A stretch of DNA of 64,000 bases from Paludibaculum fermentans (GCF_015277775.1 NZ_CP063849.1:6587501-6651500), one strand, 5' to 3'. Shown: positions 8,807 through 19,970, counted from the stretch's first letter. Program-made: numbers and translations. The notes: a model not told the origin generated them from the letters alone.

Positions 8807-11800
8807 ATGCTGGACACTCTGGTTCAATTCGCGCTGAAGCAGCGTGTAGTGGTGGCCGTGGCGGCGCTGGCGCTGATGGGCTTTGGGCTGGACGCGACGC
8901 GGCGGCTGTCGGTGGACGCGTTTCCGGACGTGACGAACGTGCAGGTGCAGATCGCTACGGAAGCGCGCGGGCGTTCGCCGGAAGAGGTGGAGCGCTTCGT
9001 GACCGTGCCGGTGGAGATCGCGATGACGGGCCTGCCCGGCCTGGACGAGATGCGTTCACTGAACAAGCCCGGCCTGTCGATTGTGACGCTGGTCTTCACC
9101 GATGAAACGAACGTCTATTTCGCGCGACAACTGGTGATGGAGCGGCTGGTGGAGGCGCGGGAGAAGTTTCCGGAAGGCGTCATGCCGGTGCTGGGGCCGG
9201 TGTCTTCCGCCCTGGGCGAAGTGTATCAGTACACGCTGGAAAGCCCGAACGACGGTGATAAGGTCCTGACGAAGGAAGAGCTGGTGGAGCGGCGCATCGT
9301 GCAGGACTGGGTGGCGCGGCCGCTGCTGCGGTCGATTCCCGGCGTCGCCGAGATCAACTCGACGGGCGGCTATGTGCGGCAGTACCAGGTGCTGGTGGAT
9401 CCGGCGAAGCTGCGGTACTACAGCGTATCCATCCAGGATGTGGTGCAGGCGCTGGCGCGAAACAATGCGAATTCGGGCGGCGGGATTCTGCCCCAAAGCT
9501 CCGAACAGTACCTGATTCGAGGCGTGGGCCTCATCCAGTCGTTGGATGATATCCGGTTGATTGTGTTGAAGGAGGTTGGCTCGACTCCGGTGTATGTGAG
9601 GGACGTGGCGGAGGTGCGGTTCGGGGAAGAGGTCCGGTATGGCGCGATGATCAAGGGCGGCTATACCGAGGCCGTGGGTGGCATCGTGATGATGATCGCG
9701 GGCGGGAACGCCAAGCAGATTGTCAGCAAGGTGAAGGAGCGGGTGGAGGAGATCAACGGCAAGAACATGCTGCCGGGCGGACTGCGGATCGTTCCTTACT
9801 ACGACCGGTCGCAACTGGTGGATGCCGCGATTCACACGGTAGTGAAGGTGCTGATCGAGGGTATCGTGCTGGTGGTGATCATCCTGTTCCTGTTCCTGGG
9901 CGATCTGCGGTCGAGCCTGGTGGTGATTGCGACGCTGATCCTGACACCGCTGCTGACGTTCCTGGTCATGAACAAGATCCACCTGTCGGCGAACCTGATG
10001 TCGCTGGGTGGGCTTGCCATTGCGATTGGCCTGATGGTGGACGCGTCGGTGGTGGTGGTGGAGAACATCTTTGCCAAGCTGAGCCACAACAAGCACGCGG
10101 ACCGCACGGCCACGATGGTGGAGGCGGTGCGCGAGGTGAGCACTCCGGTGATCTTTGGAATTGGCGTGATCATCCTCGTGTTCCTGCCGCTGATGACGCT
10201 GGAGGGCATGGAAGGCAAGATGTTCGCGCCCCTGGCGTATACGATCGCCATTGCGCTGGCTATCTCGCTGGTGATCTCGCTGACGCTCTCACCGGTGCTG
10301 TCGTTCTTCCTGCTGAAGAGCAGCAACGAGCACGATACGATTCTGGTGCGGGTGCTGAAGCGGATGTACGGGGCCGTGCTGCAGCACAGTCTGAAGCATG
10401 AGCTGCGGACCGTGGTGATCACCGTGGGAATGCTGGTGGGCGCGGTGCTGCTGTTCCCCTACCTGGGCACGTCGTTCATTCCGGAAATGAAGGAAGGATC
10501 GATCTCGCCCAATATCGACAGGGTCCCGAATATCTCGCTGGATGAGTCGATCGCGATGGAGAAAGAGGCGCTCCGCATGGTGCGGGCAGTGCCTGGCGTG
10601 GAGAAGGTGGTGTCGAGGTTGGGCCGCGGAGAGTCGCCCGCCGATGCGGCGGGTCCGAATGAAGCGGACGTGATCACGACGCTGAAGCCGCGCGACCAGT
10701 GGCCGAAGGGCTGGACGCAGGATACGATCGCGGAGCAGATCTCGAAAAAGATCCAGACGCTGCCGGGCATCAACTTTGTCATGGCGCAGCCGATCTCGGA
10801 TCGTGTGGACGAGATGGTGACCGGTGTGCGCGCCGATGTGGCCGTGAAGGTGTTCGGCGACGACCTGGAGCAGTTGGTGGCCAAGGCGAACGAGATCTCG
10901 AAGATAGCGGCGACGATTCGCGGACTGCGGGACAGCCGCATCGATCGTGTAGGCGGGCAGCAGTACCTGAACATCACGATCGACCGCCAGGCGATTGCCC
11001 GCTTCGGTTTGAATGCGTCGGATATTCACGACATGATCGAGACCGCGATCGGCGGCAAGGCGGCCACCGAGATCTATGAGGGCGAGCGGCGGTTCCAGGC
11101 GGTGGTGCGGTATCCGGAGTGGCTGCGGCACAACGTGGAAGAGATCCGGCGGATCGTGATCCACACGCCGGACAACGGCAAGGTCCTGCTGGAGAACCTG
11201 GCGAAGATCGATGTGGTGGAAGGGCCGGCGCAGATCAACCGGGATACGGCGAAGAGGCGGATTGTCGTTGGACTCAACGTGCAGGATCGCGATCTGGGCG
11301 GGTTTGTGGCGGAACTCAAAGAGAAGGTCGGCAAACAGGTGCAGTTGCCGCCGGGCTACTTCATCGTGTGGGGCGGCCAGTTCCAGAACATGGAGCGCGC
11401 GTTGGAGCATCTGAAACTGATCGTGCCCATCACGATCGGGGCGATCTTCTTCCTGCTGTTCCTGCTGTTCGGCTCGCTGCGGTTTGCGGCGCTGATCATC
11501 ACGGTGCTGCCGTTTGCATCGATTGGTGGTGTTGTGGCGCTGTTCGCCACGGGCGAGTATCTGTCCGTACCCGCTTCAGTAGGGTTCATTGCGCTGTGGG
11601 GCATCGCTGTTTTGAACGGTGTGGTGCTGGTGTCGTATATCCGCAAGCTGCGGGAATCCGGGCTGGAGCAGAAGGAAGCGATTGCGCAGGGTGCGATGCT
11701 GCGGTTTCGTCCGGTGATGATGACGGCGACGGTGGCCGCGCTGGGACTGGTGCCCTTCCTGTTTGCGACGGGGCCGGGCTCTGAGGTACAGCGGCCGCTG

Positions 11801-11950
11801 GCGATTGTGCTGATTGGCGGGCTGTTCACTTCGACGCCGCTGACGCTTGTGGTGGTGCCGGTGTTGTACCGGTTCTTCGAGGCGCGGGATCCGCAGCCGC
11901 CAGCGGCGGGTCCGGTGGCCGAGCAGGAGCCGGTTCCGCAGCACGCATAG
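8807..11950 (+). CDS. Heavy-metal efflux RND pump (CzcA/CusA family, HME-RND)
   Basis: A 1047-residue inner-membrane proton/metal antiporter with the RND topology of TM1, a large periplasmic loop, TM2-6, TM7, a second loop and TM8-12. The N-terminal DAFPDVTNVQVQI motif is the HME-RND hallmark. TM4 reads IGLMVDASVVVVEN, keeping one Asp and the Glu of the proton relay. The extra upstream Asp of Zn/Co-type CzcA is replaced by Ala-Ile, which is closer to monovalent-type CusA pumps. Metal specificity therefore remains open. The gene converges on the ADOP permease with only 7 bp between the stop codons. No metal-responsive regulator is adjacent. Confidence 0.92.
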   Translation: MLDTLVQFALKQRVVVAVAALALMGFGLDATRRLSVDAFPDVTNVQVQIATEARGRSPEEVERFVTVPVEIAMTGLPGLDEMRSLNKPGLSIVTLVFTDETNVYFARQLVMERLVEAREKFPEGVMPVLGPVSSALGEVYQYTLESPNDGDKVLTKEELVERRIVQDWVARPLLRSIPGVAEINSTGGYVRQYQVLVDPAKLRYYSVSIQDVVQALARNNANSGGGILPQSSEQYLIRGVGLIQSLDDIRLIVLKEVGSTPVYVRDVAEVRFGEEVRYGAMIKGGYTEAVGGIVMMIAGGNAKQIVSKVKERVEEINGKNMLPGGLRIVPYYDRSQLVDAAIHTVVKVLIEGIVLVVIILFLFLGDLRSSLVVIATLILTPLLTFLVMNKIHLSANLMSLGGLAIAIGLMVDASVVVVENIFAKLSHNKHADRTATMVEAVREVSTPVIFGIGVIILVFLPLMTLEGMEGKMFAPLAYTIAIALAISLVISLTLSPVLSFFLLKSSNEHDTILVRVLKRMYGAVLQHSLKHELRTVVITVGMLVGAVLLFPYLGTSFIPEMKEGSISPNIDRVPNISLDESIAMEKEALRMVRAVPGVEKVVSRLGRGESPADAAGPNEADVITTLKPRDQWPKGWTQDTIAEQISKKIQTLPGINFVMAQPISDRVDEMVTGVRADVAVKVFGDDLEQLVAKANEISKIAATIRGLRDSRIDRVGGQQYLNITIDRQAIARFGLNASDIHDMIETAIGGKAATEIYEGERRFQAVVRYPEWLRHNVEEIRRIVIHTPDNGKVLLENLAKIDVVEGPAQINRDTAKRRIVVGLNVQDRDLGGFVAELKEKVGKQVQLPPGYFIVWGGQFQNMERALEHLKLIVPITIGAIFFLLFLLFGSLRFAALIITVLPFASIGGVVALFATGEYLSVPASVGFIALWGIAVLNGVVLVSYIRKLRESGLEQKEAIAQGAMLRFRPVMMTATVAALGLVPFLFATGPGSEVQRPLAIVLIGGLFTSTPLTLVVVPVLYRFFEARDPQPPAAGPVAEQEPVPQHA

Positions 11951-11957
11951 AGGCCGC

Positions 11958-14426
11958 CTACTCGCTGCGGAGCGAGGTCATCGGGTCGATGCGCGCCGCG
12001 CGCCGGGCCGGCACGTAGGTGGCGAAGAAGGCAATGGCAGAGAGCAGCGCCGCGATGGTGGAAAAGGTTGCTGAATCCGTGGCCTGCACGCCGTAGAGCA
12101 GGCTGCTCATGACTCGTGTGAGGGCCGCGGCACCGAGCAGGCCCGCCCCTACGCCGCAGGCCGCAACGAGCATACCGCGCGCGACGACGAAGCCGGTGAT
12201 CGAGTTCGGAGTGGCGCCCAGGGCCATGCGGATGCCGATTTCGCGCGTCCCTTGATCGACGAGGTACGACATGACGCCGTAGACTCCGATGGCTGCCAGG
12301 GCGAGGGCCAGGGAGGCAAAGAGCGTCAGGAGGGTCATCGAGAATCGGCGGCGGGCCATGGATTCCTCGACGCGCTGCTGCATGGTGCGGACGCGGTAGA
12401 TGGGCAACTCCGGATCCAGTGCCCGGATCTCTTTCCTGACGGCGGAGACGAGGGTGGCGGGGTCAGAGTCCGTGTGGAGAGTGACGTACAGGGCGCGTGT
12501 GGGGTACTGCGTATGGGGCAGGTAGAACGCAATGCGCGAGGTGGCGTCCAGGCCGTATTGCTTCACTTGCCTCACGACTCCAATCACCGTGTGCCAGGGC
12601 GCATCGGACCTGGCTCCGCTGGTTCGGATTCGTTTGCCGATGGGATCCTGATTGGGCCAAAGCTGCTGGGCCATGTACTCGTCGATCACGATGACGCGGG
12701 GCGCATCGAGTTTGTCCTGCTGCTGGAATAGACGGCCTCGCAGCAAGGGGATGCCCAGGGTTTCGAAATACCGGCCGCCCGCGATGCGCTGGTCGGCGTT
12801 GATGAATTCCTCGCCTGGTTGTGGCGTGCGGCCTTCCACCGTGATGGGGCCCCACGAGAAGTAGTTGGAGAGCGGCAGGGCACTGACTCCGCCGGAGGAG
12901 GTGACGCCGGGGAGGCGATCGAGGCGCTGCCAGAGATCGCGATAGGCACTGAGGACGTTCTCGGATTTCGCGTACCCGCGGCCGGTCATCGTCAGTTCGA
13001 GGGTGAGCACGCCTTTGGGGTTGAAGCCGGGCGGTACGTTCTGGAGCCGGGCGAAACTGCGAATGAGAAGGCCCGCACCGATCAGAAGCACAACGGAAAG
13101 GGCGAGTTCAGAGACGACCAGCAGGCGGCGCAGGTGATTGCCGCGGCCCCAGATGCTGTTGGCTCCGGCGGCTCCGCGGCCCTCTTCCTTGAGGCGGCCG
13201 GCGGGATGGGTGCCGGCCATGCGGAAGGCCGGGGCGAGTCCGAAGAGCAGGCCGGAGAGAAGGCTGATGACGAAGGTGAAGAGCAGCACTTCGCTGGTGA
13301 CGGAGATGCTGGAAAGGCGCGGCACGTTGCGCGGCTGGATGGCGTGGATCCAATCGATGCCGGCCATGGCGAAGACGACACCCAGCGCGCCGCCGCCCAG
13401 CGAGAGCAGGATGCTCTCCGTCAGCAACTGGCGCAGGATCTGGCCGCGCCCGGCGCCGAGTGCGACGCGGATGGCGATCTCCTTCTGGCGGCTCATTGCG
13501 CGGGCCAGCAGGAGGTTGGCGACGTTGGCGCAGGCGATGAGCAGCACGAACGCCACCGCGCCCAGCAGGATCAGCAGGGGGCGGCGGACATCGCCGACAA
13601 CCTGTTCCTGCAAGGGTACGACGCTGAAGGTGAGGCCCGAGTTGGGTGGGTAGTAATCAGGGAACGAGCGGACGAGGCGGGTGGTGATGCCGCTCATCTC
13701 CGCCTGGGCCTGGGCGGGGGTGACGCCCGGCTTCAGGCGGCCAAGGATGTTGTAGTCCTCGCGAGTCCTGGTGGACGCGGCTTCGGCGCCGAGAGGCAGC
13801 GGGAGAAAGATCTCGCCGTCTTCGGCGACACCGAGCGTAGGCAGCACTTCGCGCGGAAGCGAGAACTGTTGCGGCAGGACGCCGACGATCTGGTAGCTTT
13901 GCCCGTTGAGGGTGATGGAGCGCCCGACGACGCGCGGGTCGCTGCCATAGCGGCGAATCCATGTCGCGTGGCTGAGGATGGCGGTGCCGCCTCGGCCTGG
14001 GTGGTCCTCTTCGGCCAGAAACAGGCGGCCCAGCGCGGCCTGGGCGCCCAGCATGGGCAGCAGGTTGGAGGAGACCCGGATGGTGCCGATGCGTTCGGGT
14101 TCGCCGTCGCCTGTGAGGTTGTAGTTGGCTCCGATGGCGATGGCGAGTTGCTCAAAGCCGCTATGGCCGTTGCGGATGTCGAAGTACTGAGCCGTGGAGA
14201 ACCAGTCTTCCGCGATGTTGAGGCCGGGCGAGCGGTTCCAGAGGATGACGAGTCGATCGGGATTCCGGTAGGGCAGCGGCTGCAGCAGGAGTGCGTTGGC
14301 GACGCTGAAGATGGCGGAGTTGGCGCCAATGCCGATGGCCAGGGAGAGCACTGCGGCGAGGGTGAATCCTGGGCTTCTGGCGAAGCCTCGCAAGGCGTGC
14401 CGGAGATCCTGAAGCAGCGTATTCAT
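11958..14426 (-). CDS. ADOP-family ABC transporter permease (FtsX/MacB-like, duplicated)
   Basis: An 822-residue acidobacterial duplicated orphan permease. The N-terminal 25 residues (MNTLLQDLRHALRGFARSPG) form the family's cytoplasmic lead, followed by TM1 and a MacB periplasmic core domain. An FtsX block of three TMs then follows (AFVLLIACANVANLLLARA). A second periplasmic core and a second FtsX block end in ARRAARIDPMTSLRSE. The ATG at 14426 matches the conserved family start; an in-frame GTG lies 30 bp upstream. No ATPase gene is adjacent, which is normal for these orphan permeases. Substrates are unknown; related MacB systems export peptides, antibiotics or lipoproteins. This family is strongly enriched in Acidobacteriota and supports the host assignment. 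Confidence 0.92.
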   Translation of the reverse strand: MNTLLQDLRHALRGFARSPGFTLAAVLSLAIGIGANSAIFSVANALLLQPLPYRNPDRLVILWNRSPGLNIAEDWFSTAQYFDIRNGHSGFEQLAIAIGANYNLTGDGEPERIGTIRVSSNLLPMLGAQAALGRLFLAEEDHPGRGGTAILSHATWIRRYGSDPRVVGRSITLNGQSYQIVGVLPQQFSLPREVLPTLGVAEDGEIFLPLPLGAEAASTRTREDYNILGRLKPGVTPAQAQAEMSGITTRLVRSFPDYYPPNSGLTFSVVPLQEQVVGDVRRPLLILLGAVAFVLLIACANVANLLLARAMSRQKEIAIRVALGAGRGQILRQLLTESILLSLGGGALGVVFAMAGIDWIHAIQPRNVPRLSSISVTSEVLLFTFVISLLSGLLFGLAPAFRMAGTHPAGRLKEEGRGAAGANSIWGRGNHLRRLLVVSELALSVVLLIGAGLLIRSFARLQNVPPGFNPKGVLTLELTMTGRGYAKSENVLSAYRDLWQRLDRLPGVTSSGGVSALPLSNYFSWGPITVEGRTPQPGEEFINADQRIAGGRYFETLGIPLLRGRLFQQQDKLDAPRVIVIDEYMAQQLWPNQDPIGKRIRTSGARSDAPWHTVIGVVRQVKQYGLDATSRIAFYLPHTQYPTRALYVTLHTDSDPATLVSAVRKEIRALDPELPIYRVRTMQQRVEESMARRRFSMTLLTLFASLALALAAIGVYGVMSYLVDQGTREIGIRMALGATPNSITGFVVARGMLVAACGVGAGLLGAAALTRVMSSLLYGVQATDSATFSTIAALLSAIAFFATYVPARRAARIDPMTSLRSE

Positions 14427-14724
14427 TCGAAATTGTAGGCATCCTACCATGGGCACTCAGGGTTGGAGCCATGCTTCGGCGTAAACTCCTACGGATGCCC
14501 GGGGCAAACATAACAATTTTGATGTAAACCGGCCGTTCGGGGGGATCGTCTGGAAGAGCATCCGGGACAGCGATGGGCGCCATCAACCTGAAGGCGCTGC
14601 CGGGTCTCTCTGGAGTGGCTGGTGCGCGGGGCCGGGGCAGGATTTCGACACAGGGTACGGCGATTTCCGTGTTGGGTCTGCGCTTCGGCACGCAGGCATT
14701 CACTTCGATTCCGGTCGCCAACGG
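14427..14724. other. Intergenic region, no gene seen
   Basis: About 300 bp between two leftward genes. One plus-strand frame (PFGGIVWKSIRDSDG...) and a short plus-strand frame ending at 14728 are open, but neither has a ribosome site or resembles a known protein. It should contain the promoter of the ADOP gene, but I find no convincing boxes. Confidence 0.3.
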
Positions 14725-16606
14725 TTAGGTGGTGAGCGGCAGGGCGTGGGGACGAACGCCCGTTGCCGCGTATAACGCGTTGGCCAATGCGGGAGCGGGC
14801 AGGGCAATGGACGACTCGCCCGCTCCGGCGGCCGGAATCTCGCGGCGGTCGATGATCTCCACGCGCAGATCCGGCACATCCTGAAAACGCGGGACACGGT
14901 ATTGGGAGAGCCGCCGGGTAAGCTGGCGGCTGCCGTCGAAGCGCAACTGTTCCCAGAGCGCGCCGCCCAGGCCTTGAATGATGGCGCCCTGCATCTGGTT
15001 CTTCAGATTGTCGGGATTGAGCGCCGCGCCGAAGTCGCCGACGGCGACCAGGCGGACAACGCGCAGTTGCTTCGCCGCGCCTTCGGTTTCCACGAAGAGC
15101 GCCAGGCGGGCCAGTTTCTCGAGATTACAGGCCAGGCCGAAGCCGCGGCCGTTACCGAGCTTGCGGCGGCCCCAGCCGAAGAGCGCGGCGCCCTTCTCCA
15201 GTGCTTCCTTCAGGCGCGCGTCGTCGATGTTGGCGAGCCGGAATTCCAAGGGGTCTTGCTTCAACTCGTGCGCCCATTCGTCGACGTGCGATTCGCGGGC
15301 GAAGTTGTTGGCGGTGGCGGCCAGCGCGCGATAGGAGCCCTGGCGGAGAGGCGTCTCAGACCGCCAGAACTCGTTGGACATGTCGGCAATGACATAGGGC
15401 GGTTTGATGCCGGGCGCTCCGGCGTTGTAGTTGCGGAAGCGCCAGGCGGAGAGCCGGCCGGCGGCATCCACTCCGCTTTCCACGTCGACCAGGGCGGCGG
15501 GGCGCGAGTATGCCACCCAGAATTCCTCCTCGCGTGTCCAGGCCAGGCGGACCGGCGCTTGCGCGGCCTTGGCCAGCCGAGCGGCTTCGAGTTCGCATTC
15601 GCCGCGTTGTTTGCCGCCGAAGCCGCCCCCGGGCATGGTCACGATGATTCGTACCTTGGATTCCGGCACTCCGAAGGCCTTCGCCAATTCCGCGCGGACC
15701 AGGAAGGGCGCCTGCTTGCCGCAGCGGACGACCAGGGTTCCGTCGCGCCACTCGGCGATGGCGGCGCGAGGTTCCAGGGCCACGTGGGCGATGGGCGGTA
15801 GCCAGTAGGTGGAATGGAGACGGCGGTGGGCCTTGGCTAAAGCGGCTTCGGTGTCGCCCTGGCGGATGAGCGGCGGGTAGCGGGTGTCCTTTACCTCGAC
15901 GGGTTCGATGCTCTTGGTGCGGAAGGTCTCGCGCATTTCGTCGAGGGAGGGCAGGGGTTCCGGCTTCCACTTGGCCTGGACCAGGCGCGCGGCCTCCAGG
16001 GCGGTCTGGCGATCGGGCGCGACGACGCCGAGGAGATCGCCATCGCGGACGACTTGAACTCCGGGTATGGCGCGAGCTGCCGAATCGTCGAAGGATTCGA
16101 GCCGGGCGCGGTAGGCGTCCGGACGGACAATGCAGCCATGGCGCATATTTTCGACGTGCAGGTCTCCGCAATACTGCAGCGAGCCGGTGACGGCCGCGCG
16201 CCCGTGAAGCGGGGGTACCGACTGTCCCAGGACCTTCCAGTCCCTCGGCTCCGTCAAGGAGTGGCCCGCGAAGGCGGCGGCGTCCTTGCGCACGGCAGGC
16301 ACGGTTTCCGGCGAGGTCAGGGAGGCCCAGGTGCCGCCGTCATCGGGGACGAGGTCCGTGTCAGCCATGGTCAGGCGGATTCTCTCGACCGGCAGGCGCA
16401 GTTCTTCGGCGATGGCCTGGGCCAACAGTGTCCGCGCACCCTGGCCCATTTCGATCTTGCCGGTGAAGGCGTCGACCAGGCCATCGGGCGCCATGCGTAG
16501 GCGGACGGGCGGCTCGGCACCCTGTATGGAGAGGGTGAGCAGGCTGCCGGAGCCCAGCAACTTGAGGAAGTCGCGCCGCTTGTACTCGGCCAGGAGGAGG
16601 TCGTTT

Positions 16607-16614
<8 letters not shown>
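14725..16614 (-). CDS. Molybdopterin-binding subunit, xanthine dehydrogenase / IorB-type family, Tat-exported
   Basis: The large Mo-cofactor subunit of a molybdenum hydroxylase, 629 residues from a GTG at 16614. An ideal AAGGAGG ribosome site lies 6 nt upstream inside the preceding gene, which fixes this start. Residues 10-30 carry a Tat-type signal (RRDFLKLLG followed by a hydrophobic run). Cofactor motifs are GQGARTL (about 60), PGGGFGGKQRGE (about 330) and near the end GAGESSIALPAPA, whose Glu is the expected catalytic base. The enzyme likely hydroxylates a carbonyl or N-heterocyclic compound in the periplasm. It overlaps the 2Fe-2S subunit by 8 bp. No FAD subunit is present, as in isoquinoline-oxidoreductase-like enzymes, and no cytochrome partner is visible. 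Confidence 0.9.
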
Positions 16615-17083
<469 letters not shown>

Positions 17084-17125
17084 GGGCGTGTCTGTCAAAT
17101 CTTACGCCCATTCGAGGGGCTGGAC

Positions 17126-18445
17126 CTACTGCTTGAGGAGATCCTGCCCTTTGGACTCGGGCAATGAGACGCCCAGCAGGACACTCGTTGTGGTGGCAAC
17201 GTCGGCCAGATTGCCGTGGGGCAATGCGCGGGCGGCGATACCGGGTCCGTATACGAGGAAGGTACAGTCGAGCTCGGCGGGGCCGGGCACGAAACCGTGC
17301 ATGCCGCGGGTGGCTCCAGAGGACGTGATCCAGGCGCCGCTACGATTGCTGCCCACGGTGAAGCCGCGGCGCATGCTGACGGCGGCGAAGGCGTGCGAGT
17401 AGGATTTGCGCTCGGCAAGTTGAGTCTTGTCCAGGACGTGTTCCACGCCCCAGCGCTCGTTGGCCTGCAGGGTGGCCAGGGCCTTCATGACGATTTGCTG
17501 GGCTTCTGTGTCCTTTGGGTCTTTGACGACGAAGGCGACGGAGCCGCCGTTGGCGTGGGTGGCGACGCGCCACTCCGCGGGCTTGCCTTCGGGTGCGGCC
17601 AGGCCGAGGCTCGACAGGAACGCCTGGGGTTGGAAGGCCTGAGAGACCGGCCAGAAGCCGTGGTCGCTCAGGATGACCCAATGAGTGGAACTTTCGATGC
17701 CGGCTTCGCGGACAGCCGCACGGATCGAGCCGATGGCCTTGTCGATCTCTTCCAGCGCGTGATGGGCCTCAGGGCTGCCGGGGCCGAAGCCGTGTTCCTC
17801 ATGATCCAGGTCAATCAGGTGGATCAGCATGAGGTGCGGCTTGCGGGTGCGGAGGATGTAGGCGGCCTGGGCGGCGCGCAGGGCATCGGTTTGGGGTGCG
17901 TCCCATGTGTTCTTGCCGAGCGCCTTTTCGCATTCCTCATAGAGGCCGGGGGTGCTGATGGACCGTTGCAGCAGCAGCGAGTCTTCTCCGTGGAAGACGG
18001 CATACTCGGGAATGTTGTAGTCGATCCTGGCGCCGACGGTGACGGGCCAGGCGACGGCTCCAACGGTCTTGCCCGCAGATTTGGCGGCGTCCCAGAGCGT
18101 GGGCTTTTTGATGAGTTCGGAGAACCAGTACCAGGCCCCGTGCGTGCGGCTTTCAGGGTCGAACAGGTTGTTTCCGAGGATGCCGTGCTCGGCGGGCTGG
18201 ACCCCGGTCATCATCGTTGTGTGGCTGGGATAGGTCACCGTGGGGAAGACTCCAGTGAGACCGGCGGAAACTGCACCTTTGTCTCGCATTTCCGCGAGGT
18301 TAGGGATCTTTAGCCCCAGCTTCGCCGAGTCGCGGAGCGTCTCGGCTTTTAGGCCGTCGACCGAGATCACAATCACACGCCGGTCAGCCGTCTGGGCGAA
18401 CAGGGCGGTTGACAAGAGGGCAGTGGCCAGGAGGTTCTTCCACAT
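17126..18445 (-). CDS. Secreted type I phosphodiesterase / nucleotide pyrophosphatase-like (alkaline phosphatase superfamily)
   Basis: A 439-residue protein with a clear signal peptide (MWKNLLATALLSTALFAQ). The alkaline-phosphatase-superfamily metal sites are visible: VISVDGLK (first Asp), PTVTYPSHTTMMTG (nucleophile Thr), DLDHEEHGFG (Asp/His), LSDHGFW (Asp-His) and a late His in ATRGMHGFVPG. These match NPP/ectonucleotide pyrophosphatase proteins that cleave phosphodiester or pyrophosphate bonds with two zinc ions. The natural substrate cannot be inferred. The gene is 42 bp upstream of the 2Fe-2S subunit on the same strand's transcription direction reversed, i.e. it precedes that locus's left end, and it is divergent from the MacA-like gene. 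It is probably monocistronic. Confidence 0.85.
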   Translation of the reverse strand: MWKNLLATALLSTALFAQTADRRVIVISVDGLKAETLRDSAKLGLKIPNLAEMRDKGAVSAGLTGVFPTVTYPSHTTMMTGVQPAEHGILGNNLFDPESRTHGAWYWFSELIKKPTLWDAAKSAGKTVGAVAWPVTVGARIDYNIPEYAVFHGEDSLLLQRSISTPGLYEECEKALGKNTWDAPQTDALRAAQAAYILRTRKPHLMLIHLIDLDHEEHGFGPGSPEAHHALEEIDKAIGSIRAAVREAGIESSTHWVILSDHGFWPVSQAFQPQAFLSSLGLAAPEGKPAEWRVATHANGGSVAFVVKDPKDTEAQQIVMKALATLQANERWGVEHVLDKTQLAERKSYSHAFAAVSMRRGFTVGSNRSGAWITSSGATRGMHGFVPGPAELDCTFLVYGPGIAARALPHGNLADVATTTSVLLGVSLPESKGQDLLKQ

Positions 18446-18587
18446 AAGCTACGACTCTATCAGGGCAAGGTTGCATAATCGTGACTGCTCGTTAGCCAGG
18501 GAGGGCTATGCCATTTACACTTCTTCAGATGAAGGACCGTCATCCGCCGTGAACAGAGGGCGTCTTTACGAGTGGAAGGGCACTAAA

Positions 18588-19970
18588 ATGAGTCGCACAA
18601 AATCGACAGGTTGGGCCACGGTGGCGGCTGCCCTGGTGATCGCCGCCGCGGCTGGTTCGTATTCGTTGATGCGTGGCCGGAATACTGAGCACTACCGCAC
18701 GACAGTCATCTCGCGCGGTGACCTGCTCCAGACCGTGTCGGCCACCGGCAACCCGAATGCCGTGGTCACGGTGCAGGTGGGTACGCAGGTCTCCGGCAAC
18801 ATCCAGGCCCTTTACGCTGACTTCAACAGTCATGTGACGAAGGGCCAGTTGATCGCCCGGATTGACCCGACTTTGTTCGAAGCCAGGGTCCAGCAGGCGC
18901 AGGCGGCGTTGGACGCGTCCAAGGTGGCGGTGGTGAACGCGCAGGCGCAGATCCAGGCCCGGCAGGCGGACATCCTGACGGCGAAGGCAAATCTGGCTGC
19001 CGCGACGGCCAACGTGCTGAAGGCGCAGGCGGCTGTCATCGATGCGAAGAGCAAGTATGAGCGCCGCCACGCGATGGAGGACGACAAGATCTTCTCCAAA
19101 GAGGACATCGAAACAGCCAAGGCCACGTTGGACACCGCCAATGGCAGCCTGACCGCTGCGAAGGCCCAGGAAGACGCGGCCCGTCAGGGCATTGCTTCGG
19201 CCGAGGCGCAACTGGCAGTGGCCAAGGCAGGTCTCGACTCCGCCAATGCGCAGGTGAGGCAGAGTGCCGCGAACCTGGTCCAGAGCCAGATCGATCTGGA
19301 CCATACGGTCATCCGTGCCCCCGTCGATGGGACCGTGGTGGCGCGCCACGTCGATGTCGGACAGACCGTCGCCGCGAGCTTGCAGGCGCCCACCATCTTT
19401 GAGATCGCCGAGGATCTGACGAAAATGCAGGTGGACACCAACGTTTCGGAAGCCGATATCGGCAAGGTGGAAGTTGGGCAGGAGTCCAGTTTCAGCGTGG
19501 ATGCCTACCCCGGCCGCATCTTCCGCGGAGCGGTTCGTGAGATTCGCAAAGCGCCCATCAACGTTCAGAACGTCATCACCTACGACGTGGTGATCGGTGT
19601 GAACAATGAGGATCTGAAGCTATTCCCGGGCATGACCGCTACGGTCAAGATCGTTACCGGCCGCCGCGAGGGCGTGCTGAAGGTGCCGAATGCCGCACTG
19701 CGATTCCGCCCGGATGGCTCCGCTCCAGTTCCCGCGATGGCCTCACGCCGGGGGCCGGCCGCTTCCGCGGTCTGGACGATGGGGCCCGATGGGAAGCCGC
19801 GGCGGCAGACAGTTGCTACAGGTGCAACGGATGGAAACTTCACGGAAGTGTCGGGGAATGGTGTAGCGGAAGGAACGCCGGTGATCGTCGCTGCCACTGT
19901 CGGCTCTGGTGCAGCGGCGAAGAACGCGGCGCCGTTCGGCGGCTCCGGCAACCGAGGGCCCAGGATTTGA
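18588..19970 (+). CDS. MacA-like periplasmic adaptor subunit
   Basis: A 460-residue membrane-fusion protein starting at the ATG at 18588, with GGAAGGG 7 nt upstream. One N-terminal TM/signal anchor (about residues 8-26) is followed by the barrel-sandwich lipoyl half (VGTQVSGNIQALYADFN). An unusually long Ala-rich coiled-coil hairpin (about 100-225) follows, then the second lipoyl half (IRAPVDGTVVARHVDVG), a beta-barrel, and a Gly/Pro-rich tail. The architecture matches MacA adaptors that connect MacB-type ABC permeases to TolC. The permease follows 30 bp later. The open frame continues upstream to 18240, but that part overlaps the divergent gene and lacks coding character. Confidence 0.9.
   Translation: MSRTKSTGWATVAAALVIAAAAGSYSLMRGRNTEHYRTTVISRGDLLQTVSATGNPNAVVTVQVGTQVSGNIQALYADFNSHVTKGQLIARIDPTLFEARVQQAQAALDASKVAVVNAQAQIQARQADILTAKANLAAATANVLKAQAAVIDAKSKYERRHAMEDDKIFSKEDIETAKATLDTANGSLTAAKAQEDAARQGIASAEAQLAVAKAGLDSANAQVRQSAANLVQSQIDLDHTVIRAPVDGTVVARHVDVGQTVAASLQAPTIFEIAEDLTKMQVDTNVSEADIGKVEVGQESSFSVDAYPGRIFRGAVREIRKAPINVQNVITYDVVIGVNNEDLKLFPGMTATVKIVTGRREGVLKVPNAALRFRPDGSAPVPAMASRRGPAASAVWTMGPDGKPRRQTVATGATDGNFTEVSGNGVAEGTPVIVAATVGSGAAAKNAAPFGGSGNRGPRI

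Noticed and set aside
12819-14438. Long open frame on the plus strand opposite the ADOP permease (539 codons)
   Set aside because: It is antisense to a firmly recognised gene, is Gly/Asp/Glu-rich with no family similarity, and is explained by the codon bias of the opposite strand. The same applies to large antisense frames opposite the RND pump and the molybdenum subunit.
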